Positions 7,426 through 15,759 of a stretch of 53,658 nucleotides of DNA are shown here, in pieces. The notes under the pieces were generated by a model. That model did not search any database. It worked only from the letters and a program-made list of their open reading frames with translations, and was not told the origin of the DNA. The stretch lies in assembly GCA_903872505.1 (NCBI GenBank), contig CAIQKV010000103.1, positions 1 to 53,658 on the forward strand, read 5' to 3'. Each line of letters begins with the position of its first letter. The first letter of the stretch is position 1. The translations under genes and the position numbers were made by a program. This DNA comes from an uncultured Opitutia bacterium. GTDB lineage: Bacteria > Verrucomicrobiota > Verrucomicrobiia > Opitutales > Opitutaceae.

Positions 7426-10400
7426 GTGAGCGCGACCACCCAACCCCTGCGCTGCCTGATCGTCGAGGACGTGGACGACGACGCGCAGCTGATGCTGCGC
7501 CATTTGCGCAACGGCGGCTTCGCCGTGACCTGGGAGCGCGTGGACACGCCCGAGGCGCTGCGCGCCGCGCTCGCCCGCCAGCCGTGGGACGTGGTCCTGT
7601 CCGATTACCGGATGCCCCGGTTCAGCGGGCTGGCTGCGTTGAAAATCCTGCGGGCGAGCGGGCTCGACCTGCCGTTCATCATCATCTCCGGCACCATCGG
7701 CGAGGAACTCGCGGTCGCCGCGATGAAGGCGGGGGCGGACGATTATCTGATCAAAGGCGAGCTGGCGCACCTCACGGTCGCCGTGGAGCGCGAGTTGCGC
7801 AATGCGGCGACGCGCCGTGAGCACCTGCGGGCCGAGGCGGCGGTGCACCACCGCGAAGCGCGCTACCAGGCGCTGACCGAATCCTCGCATGAGGCCATCA
7901 TCACGGCCGACCTGGCGGGCACGATCACGGATTGGAACTCCGGCGCCACGCGCAACTTTGGCTACACGGCCGCCGAGGCGATCGGCCAGCCCCTTGCCCT
8001 GCTCGTCCCCCAGCGCAGCCGGGAAGCCTATGCGGCCTGGCTGACCCAGCTGCAGGCCGGCGGCCCCCTCCCCGACCTGGGCAATGACCAGGATTTGTTC
8101 GGCCGGCGGAAGGACGGGAGTGAATTCCCGCTGGAGTTGTCGTTCTCGAGGTGGGAAGTGCCGTCCGGCCAATTTTGCACCGCCATCATCCGTGACATCA
8201 CCCGGCGCAAGCGGATCGAGGCCGAACGGAGCCGGCTGGACCGCGATCGCCAGCTGGCCCTGGACGCCGCGCTGCTCGGCTGGTGGCAGTTTAACCCGGT
8301 CACCCGCATTTTCAGATACGACGACCGCTGCAAGGAGATCTATGGGCTGGAGAGTCCGGAGACCACGGAGGAGCGGGTGCGCCAGATCGTGGACCCAAGG
8401 GATGAGCCCAGGATGTGGGCTGCGATCGTGGCGGCGCTGGATCCGGTTGATCCCAAGCCCTACGCGGTCGAATTCCGCATCCGGCACGCGGACGGCGCGA
8501 TGCACTGGATCGAGGCGCACGCCATCGCCGATTTTGCCGGCACCGGCGACGCCCGGCACGCCTTCAGCTTGGGCGGCACGGTGACAGATATCACCCAGCG
8601 CAAGCAGGCGGAGGAGGCCCGCGAGCGGGACCGGCAGAGGCTCACCGTCGCCCAGCGCATCGGCCGGATCGGCGACTGGGAGTACGACCTGGCCACCCAG
8701 AGGGTCAGCTGGTCGCCGCAAGTGTTCGAGATTTTTGGGCGCGCTCCGCAACTGGGACCACCGCGAAATTTAGCGGAGATCACGGCCATGTACGATGCCG
8801 CGAGCAGGACACTGGTGGAGGAGAAGGTCGCGCGGGCCTTGGCCACGGGGGAGCCGCAGGAATACGAGGTTCAGGCCACGCGGCCGGACGGCCGGCGGAT
8901 TTTCTTGTCGTCGAGGGCCGTGGTCAGAAAAGACGAGAACGGCAAGATTGTGGGTCTCCACGGCACGGTGCAGGACATCACCGAGCAGAAGGCGGCCGAG
9001 GCGGCGGTGCGTGAGAGCGAAAGCAAGTATCGGCGGCTGGTCGAAGGAGCCCCCGACATCGTCTATACTTTTTCCAGCAAACGGGGCGGGCTTTATTATT
9101 CAGCGTGCGTGGAAGCCGTGCTCGGCTATTCCGTCGCCCATCTCCAGGCGCATCCCTTTCTCTGGCAGGAATCGATCGAACCGGCAGACGTGGAAGGCAT
9201 TCGCCGGGCCATCGGGAAATTCATCGCCGGCGAGCCCTACGACATCGAATACCAGATCAAGGACGCGCGCGGGAACAGGCATTGGCTGCAGGATCGTTCC
9301 ATCGGCAAACGACAGGTGGGCGACGAAATCATCATCGAGGGAATTGCCACCGACATCACGAAGCGCAAGCAGTTGGAAGTGGAGGGGCTGCGGCGCGAGA
9401 GCATGTTCCGCGCCATCTTCGACCACGCCCCGGTCGGCATCTCGTTCACGACGAGCAAGGGGCTCATGCTGGTCAACGCCGAGCATGCCCGGATCACAGG
9501 GGTCCCCGTGGAGGAATCCAAGGTGCCGGGCGCGTTTGCCCGGGCTTCCCACCCGGAGGATTACGCCCGGCAGATGGAGGCGTCGCAAAAATTCCACCAC
9601 GGCAAGGTGGGCCATTACACCCTGGAGAAGCGCTACGTCCACCGCGATGGCCGGGAGCAGTGGGCGGAACTGACCAGCCGGTTTTACAACGACCCGATCA
9701 CGGGTGAGCGGGTGGTCGTGACCACCCTCTCCGACCTCACGGAGCGCAAAGTGGCGGAGTCGACCACGCTCCTGCAAACCACCGCGCTCACCGCGGCCGC
9801 CAACGCCATCGTCATCACCGACCTCGCGGGCACTGTCGTGTGGGCCAACCCGGCCTTCTCCAGCCTGACCGGCTACACGGCCGAAGAGACCCTGGGCCGC
9901 AACCCCCGGGAGGTGATCGGGTCCGGCCAGCATCCGCACGCATTTTTCCAGCAGATGTGGGAGACGATCCTGGCCGGCCGCGTCTGGCATGGGACGCTGA
10001 CGAACCGGCGCAAGGACGGCAGCCTGTACCCGGAGGAAATGACCATCACGCCGGTGCGCGCGACCGACGGCAAGATCACGCACTTCATCGCCATCAAGCA
10101 GGATCTCACCGAGACCCTGAAGACCGCGACCCGGCTGCGGCAGAGCGAATTGCGCTACCGCTCGATCTTCGACAGCAACCCGGTGTCGGTGCTGCTCTAT
10201 GACCTCCAGACCCTGCGGTTCCGGGAGGCCAACACGGCGGCCCAGCAGCAGTATGGTTACACGCGCGACGAATTTCTCGGCCTGAAAATCACGGACCTGT
10301 ATCCGGAGGAGGACGTGCGGGCCGTGCTGCTGGAAATCAAGCGGGTAAATTCCGAGCATCCCAGCGTCCGGGAGTGGCGGCACCGGCGGAAAGACCGGAC

Positions 10401-11676
10401 GATCATCCAGGTGGCCGTCGTCTCCTCCCCGCTGGTCTTCGAGGAGCGTCCCGCGCGGATCGTGATCGCTGCCGACATCAGCGAGCGGAAGCTCTTCGAG
10501 GAGAAGACCCTCCATATCCAGCGGCTCGAGAGCCTGGGCATGCTGGCGGCCGGCATCGCCCATGACCTCAACAACGTGCTCGCCCCCATCCTGTTCGCCC
10601 CGCCAATGCTGCGCGCCAGCCACCCCTCGGAGCGCGACCTGCAGATCCTGAACAGTTTGGAAAAGAGCGCCGAGCGCGGCGCCAGCCTGGTCAAGCAGAT
10701 CCTCGGGTTCGCCCGCACCACCAGCGGGGAATTCCAGTCCATCCAAGTGAAGCACCTCTGCCGGGACATCGTCGACATCATGGAGGAAACGTTCCCCAAG
10801 AACATCACGCTCGAGCATCTGATTCCCTCCGATCTCTGGGCGGTGCAGGGCAATCCCACGCAGATTCACCAGGTGCTCCTCAACCTGTGCGTGAACGCCC
10901 GCGACGCCATGCCCGCCGGCGGCACCCTGCGCCTCGTCGCGGCCAATCGCACGCTCACGGTGGCGGAGTCCGCGGCGGCCCCCGGCGGCCTCGCCGGCTC
11001 CTGGCTCGAGCTGGAGGTCTCGGACACGGGCAGCGGCATTCCGCCCAAGGTGCTGGAGCATATCTGGGAGCCATTCTTCACCACCAAGGATCCCGGCAAG
11101 GGCACGGGACTGGGGCTCTCAACCGTCCGCGGCATCATGGTCAACCACCATGGCTTCGTCGAGGTGCACACAGCGGTGGGCCGCGGCACTACCTTCCGGG
11201 TGTTTCTGCCCGTCGCCGCCAGCGATCAGGCCAGGACCGCCACCGCCCTGCCGTTCCCCGTTCCGCGCGGCCAGGAAGAACTCATCCTCGTGGCGGACGA
11301 CGATACCCTCATCCGCGACCTCATCACCCAGATCCTCGAGGAGCAGAACTACCGCGTCGCCAGCTGCCCCAATGGCCAGGAAGCCCTCGCCCTTTTCTCC
11401 GCCACGCCCGGCAAGTTCCCGCTGCTGATCACGGACATCGAGATGCCCCTGCTCGGCGGCTTGGAACTCATCCGGGCCGTCCTCCGGATTCAGCCCGGGA
11501 TCCGGCTCATCGGCATCAGCGGACTGGCCACCAACAAAACCGGCGAGTCCGATTTCGCGGCGGTCCGGGCCCTGGTGCACGATTTTCTCACCAAGCCCTT
11601 CAGCACCGATGCCCTGCTCGCCGTGGTGCACCGGACGCTGCATCCGGCCGCGGGATCCAGCAGTGGTATCGTTTGA
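7426..11676 (+). CDS. Hybrid histidine kinase, REC-(PAS)7-HisKA-HATPase-REC
   Basis: The 1416-residue cytoplasmic kinase begins with a receiver (Asp60 in VVLSDYRMP). Seven PAS-type modules follow, starting near residues 146, 273, 403, 533, 660, 782 and 911. The phospho-acceptor motif GIAHDLNN has its histidine at 1046. The ATPase shows LLNLCVNARDAMP, DTGSGIP and GTGLGLS. A C-terminal receiver has Asp1337 in LLITDIEMP. No transmembrane helix is visible. The GTG start directly abuts the stop of the Rcp1-like gene, so phosphate could pass from the upstream kinase through that receiver to the N-terminal REC; this is inference. The signals sensed by the PAS modules are unknown. Confidence 0.85.
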   Translation: MSATTQPLRCLIVEDVDDDAQLMLRHLRNGGFAVTWERVDTPEALRAALARQPWDVVLSDYRMPRFSGLAALKILRASGLDLPFIIISGTIGEELAVAAMKAGADDYLIKGELAHLTVAVERELRNAATRREHLRAEAAVHHREARYQALTESSHEAIITADLAGTITDWNSGATRNFGYTAAEAIGQPLALLVPQRSREAYAAWLTQLQAGGPLPDLGNDQDLFGRRKDGSEFPLELSFSRWEVPSGQFCTAIIRDITRRKRIEAERSRLDRDRQLALDAALLGWWQFNPVTRIFRYDDRCKEIYGLESPETTEERVRQIVDPRDEPRMWAAIVAALDPVDPKPYAVEFRIRHADGAMHWIEAHAIADFAGTGDARHAFSLGGTVTDITQRKQAEEARERDRQRLTVAQRIGRIGDWEYDLATQRVSWSPQVFEIFGRAPQLGPPRNLAEITAMYDAASRTLVEEKVARALATGEPQEYEVQATRPDGRRIFLSSRAVVRKDENGKIVGLHGTVQDITEQKAAEAAVRESESKYRRLVEGAPDIVYTFSSKRGGLYYSACVEAVLGYSVAHLQAHPFLWQESIEPADVEGIRRAIGKFIAGEPYDIEYQIKDARGNRHWLQDRSIGKRQVGDEIIIEGIATDITKRKQLEVEGLRRESMFRAIFDHAPVGISFTTSKGLMLVNAEHARITGVPVEESKVPGAFARASHPEDYARQMEASQKFHHGKVGHYTLEKRYVHRDGREQWAELTSRFYNDPITGERVVVTTLSDLTERKVAESTTLLQTTALTAAANAIVITDLAGTVVWANPAFSSLTGYTAEETLGRNPREVIGSGQHPHAFFQQMWETILAGRVWHGTLTNRRKDGSLYPEEMTITPVRATDGKITHFIAIKQDLTETLKTATRLRQSELRYRSIFDSNPVSVLLYDLQTLRFREANTAAQQQYGYTRDEFLGLKITDLYPEEDVRAVLLEIKRVNSEHPSVREWRHRRKDRTIIQVAVVSSPLVFEERPARIVIAADISERKLFEEKTLHIQRLESLGMLAAGIAHDLNNVLAPILFAPPMLRASHPSERDLQILNSLEKSAERGASLVKQILGFARTTSGEFQSIQVKHLCRDIVDIMEETFPKNITLEHLIPSDLWAVQGNPTQIHQVLLNLCVNARDAMPAGGTLRLVAANRTLTVAESAAAPGGLAGSWLELEVSDTGSGIPPKVLEHIWEPFFTTKDPGKGTGLGLSTVRGIMVNHHGFVEVHTAVGRGTTFRVFLPVAASDQARTATALPFPVPRGQEELILVADDDTLIRDLITQILEEQNYRVASCPNGQEALALFSATPGKFPLLITDIEMPLLGGLELIRAVLRIQPGIRLIGISGLATNKTGESDFAAVRALVHDFLTKPFSTDALLAVVHRTLHPAAGSSSGIV

Positions 11677-11690
11677 ACGTTGAGCGCACT

Positions 11691-11748
11691 GTAGGAGCGG
11701 CTTTACGCCGCGATTTCCCATCACATCGCGGGATAAACCCGCTCCTAC
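11691..11748. repeat. REP-like palindrome
   Basis: GTAGGAGCG at 11691-11699 is matched by CGCTCCTAC at 11740-11748, with GCGGCTTTACGCCGCGA-like and TCGCGGGATAAACCCGC inner parts. The GTAGGAGCGGCTTTA...CGCTCCTAC pattern resembles a dispersed repeat type known from several bacterial groups. It lies 14 bases after the hybrid kinase stop codon, between convergent genes. Confidence 0.7.
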
Positions 11749-11788
11749 ATGCAAATGGTACCAGCACCCAAATCCTAAGCGGCCGGCG

Positions 11789-11810
11789 CCGGCGGAAAGC
11801 CGGTGATTTT
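11789..11810 (+). terminator. Possible terminator of the signalling island
   Basis: CCGGC at 11789-11793 and GCCGG at 11799-11803 form a short stem with a GGAAA loop, followed by TGATTTT. It sits between the hybrid kinase and the convergent receiver gene. The stem is short and the T-run is weak. Confidence 0.35.
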
Positions 11811-11851
11811 CCAGGGTTAATCCCCCCGGCGCAGTCCCCCGTCGCGCGGGG

Positions 11852-12214
11852 CTAGGCGGTGGCCGGCCCGAGCACCTCGGCGACGGCCGCGGTGAGTTCC
11901 TCGGCGGAGAACGGTTTCGCCAGCGTGCGGTTGGCCCCGATGCTGCCGGCCATGTCGAGGCGGAACTTGCCGGCCCCGGACATGGCGATGATCTTCACCT
12001 TCGGAAATTCGGTGCGCAACACCCGGATGGTGGGCAGCCCGCCGTAGGGCATCTGGAGGTCCGTGAGGATCAGGTCCGCCGGCGCCGCGCGCAGCAGCTG
12101 GATGCCCTCAAAGCCGTTGGCCGCCGCCACCGCGCTGTGGCCAGCCTCGGAAAGCAGCGTGAGCAGCGTCTCGCGCAACACGGCATCGTCGTCGATGATG
12201 ATAATGCGGGCCAC
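11852..12214 (-). CDS. Single-domain response regulator
   Basis: The 120-residue receiver has the acidic cluster DDD at 8-10, Asp52 in LILTDLQMP as phospho-acceptor and Lys100 in TLAKPFS. It lacks an output domain. It converges on the hybrid kinase gene and is similar in style to that kinase's C-terminal receiver, so it may be an alternative phosphate sink in the same network; this is inference. Its start faces the sugar transporter genes across about 200 bases, where no other gene is seen. Confidence 0.85.
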   Translation of the reverse strand: MARIIIIDDDAVLRETLLTLLSEAGHSAVAAANGFEGIQLLRAAPADLILTDLQMPYGGLPTIRVLRTEFPKVKIIAMSGAGKFRLDMAGSIGANRTLAKPFSAEELTAAVAEVLGPATA

Positions 12215-12415
12215 ACCGGATTAACGGCCGAAAACGGGATGGGCGCAACCCCCGATTGCGCCCCGCCCCACCGGAAACTACCCACCCGCCGCCGGCCACC
12301 GGCTGAAACCGCCCGCGCCGCTCCTTCCTTCCGCGCAGCGGCCGGGCGGGCGGCGAGAATTCCGAGGATTTCGCTTTTCCCCGACCCGGTTGCTTCGCAC
12401 GGTGGCACCCTCCCC

Positions 12416-13792
12416 TTGCGCGCTCTGCTGAAACTGTTTTCCCCCGGGCTCTGGCTCGTGCTGCTGATGGCCGTGGCCTCGACCGTGCTGGTCGCGTTGC
12501 TGCCGGTCCGGCCGTCGCGGGGCATGCAGATGTGGGTGTTCGACGCCAACCACTTCAAGATCGCGACCACCATCGCGGCGGGTTGGAACCGCGAGCACCC
12601 CGACACGCCCGTGGAGGTCAAGCAGGTCACCGGCGCCGCCATCCAGACGCGGATGTTGAGCGCATTCTACTCCGGCACCCCCGTCGCCGACCTGATCGAG
12701 GTCGAGCGCTCCATGATCGGGCAGGTCTTCGCCGGCCCGGTGGCGGACATCGGCTTTGTCGACCTGACCGAACGCCTCGACCGCGAGGGCCTGCGCAGCC
12801 AGATCAACGAGCCGTCATTCAGCCCTTGGACCTCGCGCGGCCACGTCTTCGGGCTGCCCCACGACGTCCACCCCGTCATGCTGGCATACCGCGCCGACCT
12901 GGTCGAGGCCGCGGGCATCGACATGTCGAAAATCGAGACGTGGGACGACTATTTCCGAGTGCTCCGGCCGCTGATGGTGGACCTCGACGGCGACGGCCGG
13001 CCCGACCGATACCTCCTGAACTCCTCGCCGAACACGCTCTTCTACCACGAGGTGTTGCTGCTGCAGTCGGGCGGGCGGCTGTTTGACGAGTCCAACCACC
13101 CGACGCTCAACCAGCCGCGGAACGCGCACATCATCGCCCAACTGGCGACGTGGTACACCGGGCCGAACCAAGTCGCCGCCGAGGCGCCCGTCGGCGGCAT
13201 TTCCTCGCTGCAGCTCATCCGGCAGGGCTACGTGATCGGCATGCTGGCGCCGGACTGGTTCGCGGGGTTCATCCGGCTGTCGTTCCCGGACATGGCCGGG
13301 AAGTTCAAGTTCAGGCCGCTGCCGGCCTGGGAAAAAGGCGGCCGGCGCACCTCCGTCCTCGGCGGGACGATGCTGGGCATCACCAAGGCCAGCCGGAACC
13401 AGGAGGCCGCGTGGGCCTTCGCGAAGCGGCTCTACCTGTCCGCGGACTCAGCCAAGCTCCTCTACGAGGTCGACGGCATCGTCACCCCCATCAAGGCGAA
13501 CTGGCACCTGCCGTTCTTCGACCGGCCCGACCCGTTCTTCTGCAACCTGCCGATGGGCCGGATGTTCCTCCAGCTCGCGCCGGACGTGCCGGTGCGCCCG
13601 TCGTCGCCGTACTATGTGCTGACGCAGCAGTTGCTCAGCTCGGTGGTGATCCGGCTCTGCCAGTATGCGGACGAGCACCACACGTGGACGGCCGCCGGGC
13701 TGGAACCCGAAGCCCAGCGGCTCCTGGACGAGGCGCAGGCGAAGGTCGAGGCGCAGATCAACCGCAACACCTTCCTGCGCGACGCCCGATGA
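12416..13792 (+). CDS. Sugar ABC transporter, membrane-anchored solute-binding protein
   Basis: The roughly 458-residue protein is a family 1 extracellular solute-binding protein. An N-terminal hydrophobic stretch of about 20 residues (LVLLMAVASTVLVALLP) has no lipobox, so it looks like an uncleaved anchor. The mature part has the family features WVFDANHFK, an early AxxWNxxHPD helix, and DLDGDGRPDRY in the middle. A TTG at 12416 is the most likely start in this frame; ATG at 12467 would shorten the hydrophobic segment, and no strong ribosome binding site decides. The stop overlaps the first permease gene (ATGA). The sugar is unknown. Confidence 0.8.
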   Translation: MRALLKLFSPGLWLVLLMAVASTVLVALLPVRPSRGMQMWVFDANHFKIATTIAAGWNREHPDTPVEVKQVTGAAIQTRMLSAFYSGTPVADLIEVERSMIGQVFAGPVADIGFVDLTERLDREGLRSQINEPSFSPWTSRGHVFGLPHDVHPVMLAYRADLVEAAGIDMSKIETWDDYFRVLRPLMVDLDGDGRPDRYLLNSSPNTLFYHEVLLLQSGGRLFDESNHPTLNQPRNAHIIAQLATWYTGPNQVAAEAPVGGISSLQLIRQGYVIGMLAPDWFAGFIRLSFPDMAGKFKFRPLPAWEKGGRRTSVLGGTMLGITKASRNQEAAWAFAKRLYLSADSAKLLYEVDGIVTPIKANWHLPFFDRPDPFFCNLPMGRMFLQLAPDVPVRPSSPYYVLTQQLLSSVVIRLCQYADEHHTWTAAGLEPEAQRLLDEAQAKVEAQINRNTFLRDAR

Positions 13793-14679
13793 AAGCCTCC
13801 CGCCTGCATTCGCCGTGGACGCCGTGGCTGTTCCTTGCGCCATTCCTGCTTTCGTTCGCGGTGTTTTTCGCGTGGCCGGCGGTGCGCTCCCTGATGCTGG
13901 CGTTCGAGCAGACCTACGGGCCCAAGACCACCGCCTTCGTGGGCCTGACCAACCTGCGGTTCCTGGCGCACGACCCGTTCCTCTGGACCGCCGTCGGCAA
14001 CACCGTCGTGTTCGCCCTCGCCGCCGTGCTGCTGCAGATCCCGGCCGCGCTCGGGTTGGCGCTGCTGCTCAATCGCTCCGACCTCCGCGGTCGCCGGTTT
14101 TTTCGGCTGGTCTTCTTTTCCCCCTCGATCGTGGGCCTGGCGTTCGTGGCCATCATGTTCTCCTTCATGCTCGAGAAGCGCACCGGCTTGGTGAACGGCT
14201 CGCTGCACCAACTCTTCCCGGCGTGGAACCCCGATTTCCCCTGGCTTGAGCGCTACGTGATGCCTTCGCTGGTCCTGGCGCAGCTGTGGATCTCAGCCGG
14301 GTTCTACATGGTCTATCTGCTCGCCGCGCTGCAGAACGTCCCGGGGGAACTGCTCGACGCCGCCAACATCGACGGCGCCGGCCCCTGGCAGCGGTTCTGG
14401 CACGTGACCCTGCCCGAGATCCGGCCGGTGCTGAACATCATCCTGCTGCTCGTGGTGACCGGCAGCTTCCAGCTCTTCGACCTGCCCTACCTGCTCTACA
14501 ATGACACGTCCGGCAGCGGGCCCGACAATCACGCGCTGACGGTGGTCACCTACCTGTTCCAAACCGGCTTCCGCAGCGGCGACCTCGGTTATGCGAGCGC
14601 GATTGGGTGGATGCTCACGCTGGTGCTGGTGGGCTTTGCCCTCGTGCAGCGGCGCCTCGCGCAAAGGAACGAGACATGA
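13789..14679 (+). CDS. Sugar ABC transporter permease (MalF-type)
   Basis: The 296-residue integral membrane protein has about six transmembrane segments (first: PWLFLAPFLLSFAVFFAWP). The EAA-type cytoplasmic loop reads ELLDAANIDGAGPWQRFWHVTLPEI, in which the conserved Gly of EAAxxDGA is present. It forms the import channel with the next gene product. Start ATG 13789 overlaps the binding-protein stop, and the stop overlaps the second permease start; the three genes are one operon. Confidence 0.88.
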   Translation: MKASRLHSPWTPWLFLAPFLLSFAVFFAWPAVRSLMLAFEQTYGPKTTAFVGLTNLRFLAHDPFLWTAVGNTVVFALAAVLLQIPAALGLALLLNRSDLRGRRFFRLVFFSPSIVGLAFVAIMFSFMLEKRTGLVNGSLHQLFPAWNPDFPWLERYVMPSLVLAQLWISAGFYMVYLLAALQNVPGELLDAANIDGAGPWQRFWHVTLPEIRPVLNIILLLVVTGSFQLFDLPYLLYNDTSGSGPDNHALTVVTYLFQTGFRSGDLGYASAIGWMLTLVLVGFALVQRRLAQRNET

Positions 14680-15545
14680 GCCTGCCGTCCCATCGCCCGC
14701 TGCTCCGTCCCGGCACGCTCGTGATCTACGCGCTGCTCGGGTTTTTCGGCCTGCTCACGCTCATGCCGTTCTTCTGGATGATCTGCGCGTCGCTGAAAAC
14801 GCCGGCCGACTTCTTCAGTTCGCAGTTCCTGCCGCCCGGCGACGGCCTCTTCGGCGTCGGCTGGGACCGCCTGTCGCTGGCACAATACGTCCGGCTCTTC
14901 CGCGAACTTCCCGTGCCGCGGGCGATGCTGAACTCCATCTTCCTCGCGTCGGTCGGCAGCGTCTTCGCGACGCTGTTCTGCGCCGCGGGCGGCTACGCGC
15001 TGGCGAAGTTCAAGTTTCCCGGCCGCGAGCTGATCACCACCCTGATCCTGGGCACGGTCGTATTGCCGGCGGCGCTGCTGCTCAGCCCGAAGTTCGAGAC
15101 GCTGTTCCACCTGCACCTCGTGGACCATTACCTCGGCATCTTCCTCCCGGCCGCGGCGCCGGCCTTCGGGCTCTATCTCTTCCGCCAGTCGATGGTGAAC
15201 AGCGTGCCGGCGGACATCATCGAATCGGCGCGCATCGACGGCTGCGGGGAGGTCCGCATCTTCTTCACCATCGTCCTGCCGCTCATCCGCCCGATGATCA
15301 GCGCCTACCTCGTCATCGTGTTCATCGCGCTGTGGAACGACTTCATCACGCCGCAGATCGTCCTGCAGTCCCCCGAGCTCCAGCCGCTCCCGCTCGTGAT
15401 CTTCGAGCTGAAGGGCCTCTACGGCGCGGAATACAGCATGATCATGGCCGGCACGCTCGTCTCCATCGCTCCGGTCATGTTCCTGTTCCTCCTCCTCCAG
15501 CGCGAATTCATCTCCGGCCTGACCAGCGGCGCGGTCAAGGGCTGA
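14676..15545 (+). CDS. Sugar ABC transporter permease (MalG-type)
   Basis: The 289-residue second permease has the typical MalG opening (LMPFFWMICASLKTPADFF) and the EAA-loop motif IIESARIDGCGEVRIFFTIVLPLIRP near residues 185-210. Start ATG 14676 overlaps the stop of the first permease. No ATPase gene follows, so the importer must use an MsmK/MalK-like ATPase encoded elsewhere. A strong hairpin with a T-run lies right after the stop. Confidence 0.88.
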   Translation: MSLPSHRPLLRPGTLVIYALLGFFGLLTLMPFFWMICASLKTPADFFSSQFLPPGDGLFGVGWDRLSLAQYVRLFRELPVPRAMLNSIFLASVGSVFATLFCAAGGYALAKFKFPGRELITTLILGTVVLPAALLLSPKFETLFHLHLVDHYLGIFLPAAAPAFGLYLFRQSMVNSVPADIIESARIDGCGEVRIFFTIVLPLIRPMISAYLVIVFIALWNDFITPQIVLQSPELQPLPLVIFELKGLYGAEYSMIMAGTLVSIAPVMFLFLLLQREFISGLTSGAVKG

Positions 15546-15551
15546 GCGTTA

Positions 15552-15624
15552 AGCCGGAAGCCAGGAAACCAGGAGAATCCCGATGTCTGTTTCCTGGCTT
15601 CCTGGCTTCCGGCTGAAATTTTTT
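15552..15624 (+). terminator. Word-repeat hairpin, terminator-like, after the sugar transporter
   Basis: Arms at 15552-15574 and 15592-15614 are complementary at 22 of 23 positions and are built of GGAAGCC/GGAAACC words. Six T follow at 15619-15624, so it can work as an intrinsic terminator for the operon. It shares the arm core AGCCGGAAGCCAGGAA with the hairpin at 28558-28611. The rest of the gap to 15759 shows nothing else. Confidence 0.7.
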
Positions 15625-15759
15625 GGGTTCACGTTCTTAAGGCCCGTTCAAGATTCTGCACGTTTCGCCGGAAGATTCTGAACGCCGCCCCCCGGCTTCG
15701 CCGCTAGGATACCGGCGCGGCCAGCCCCTCGCCGATCACCCCGCCCCCGCCTTTTACCC

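Noticed and set aside
12402..12421. Sigma-54 promoter (TGGCAC and TTGC)
   Set aside because: The two elements are seven bases apart instead of five, so the -24/-12 geometry is wrong.
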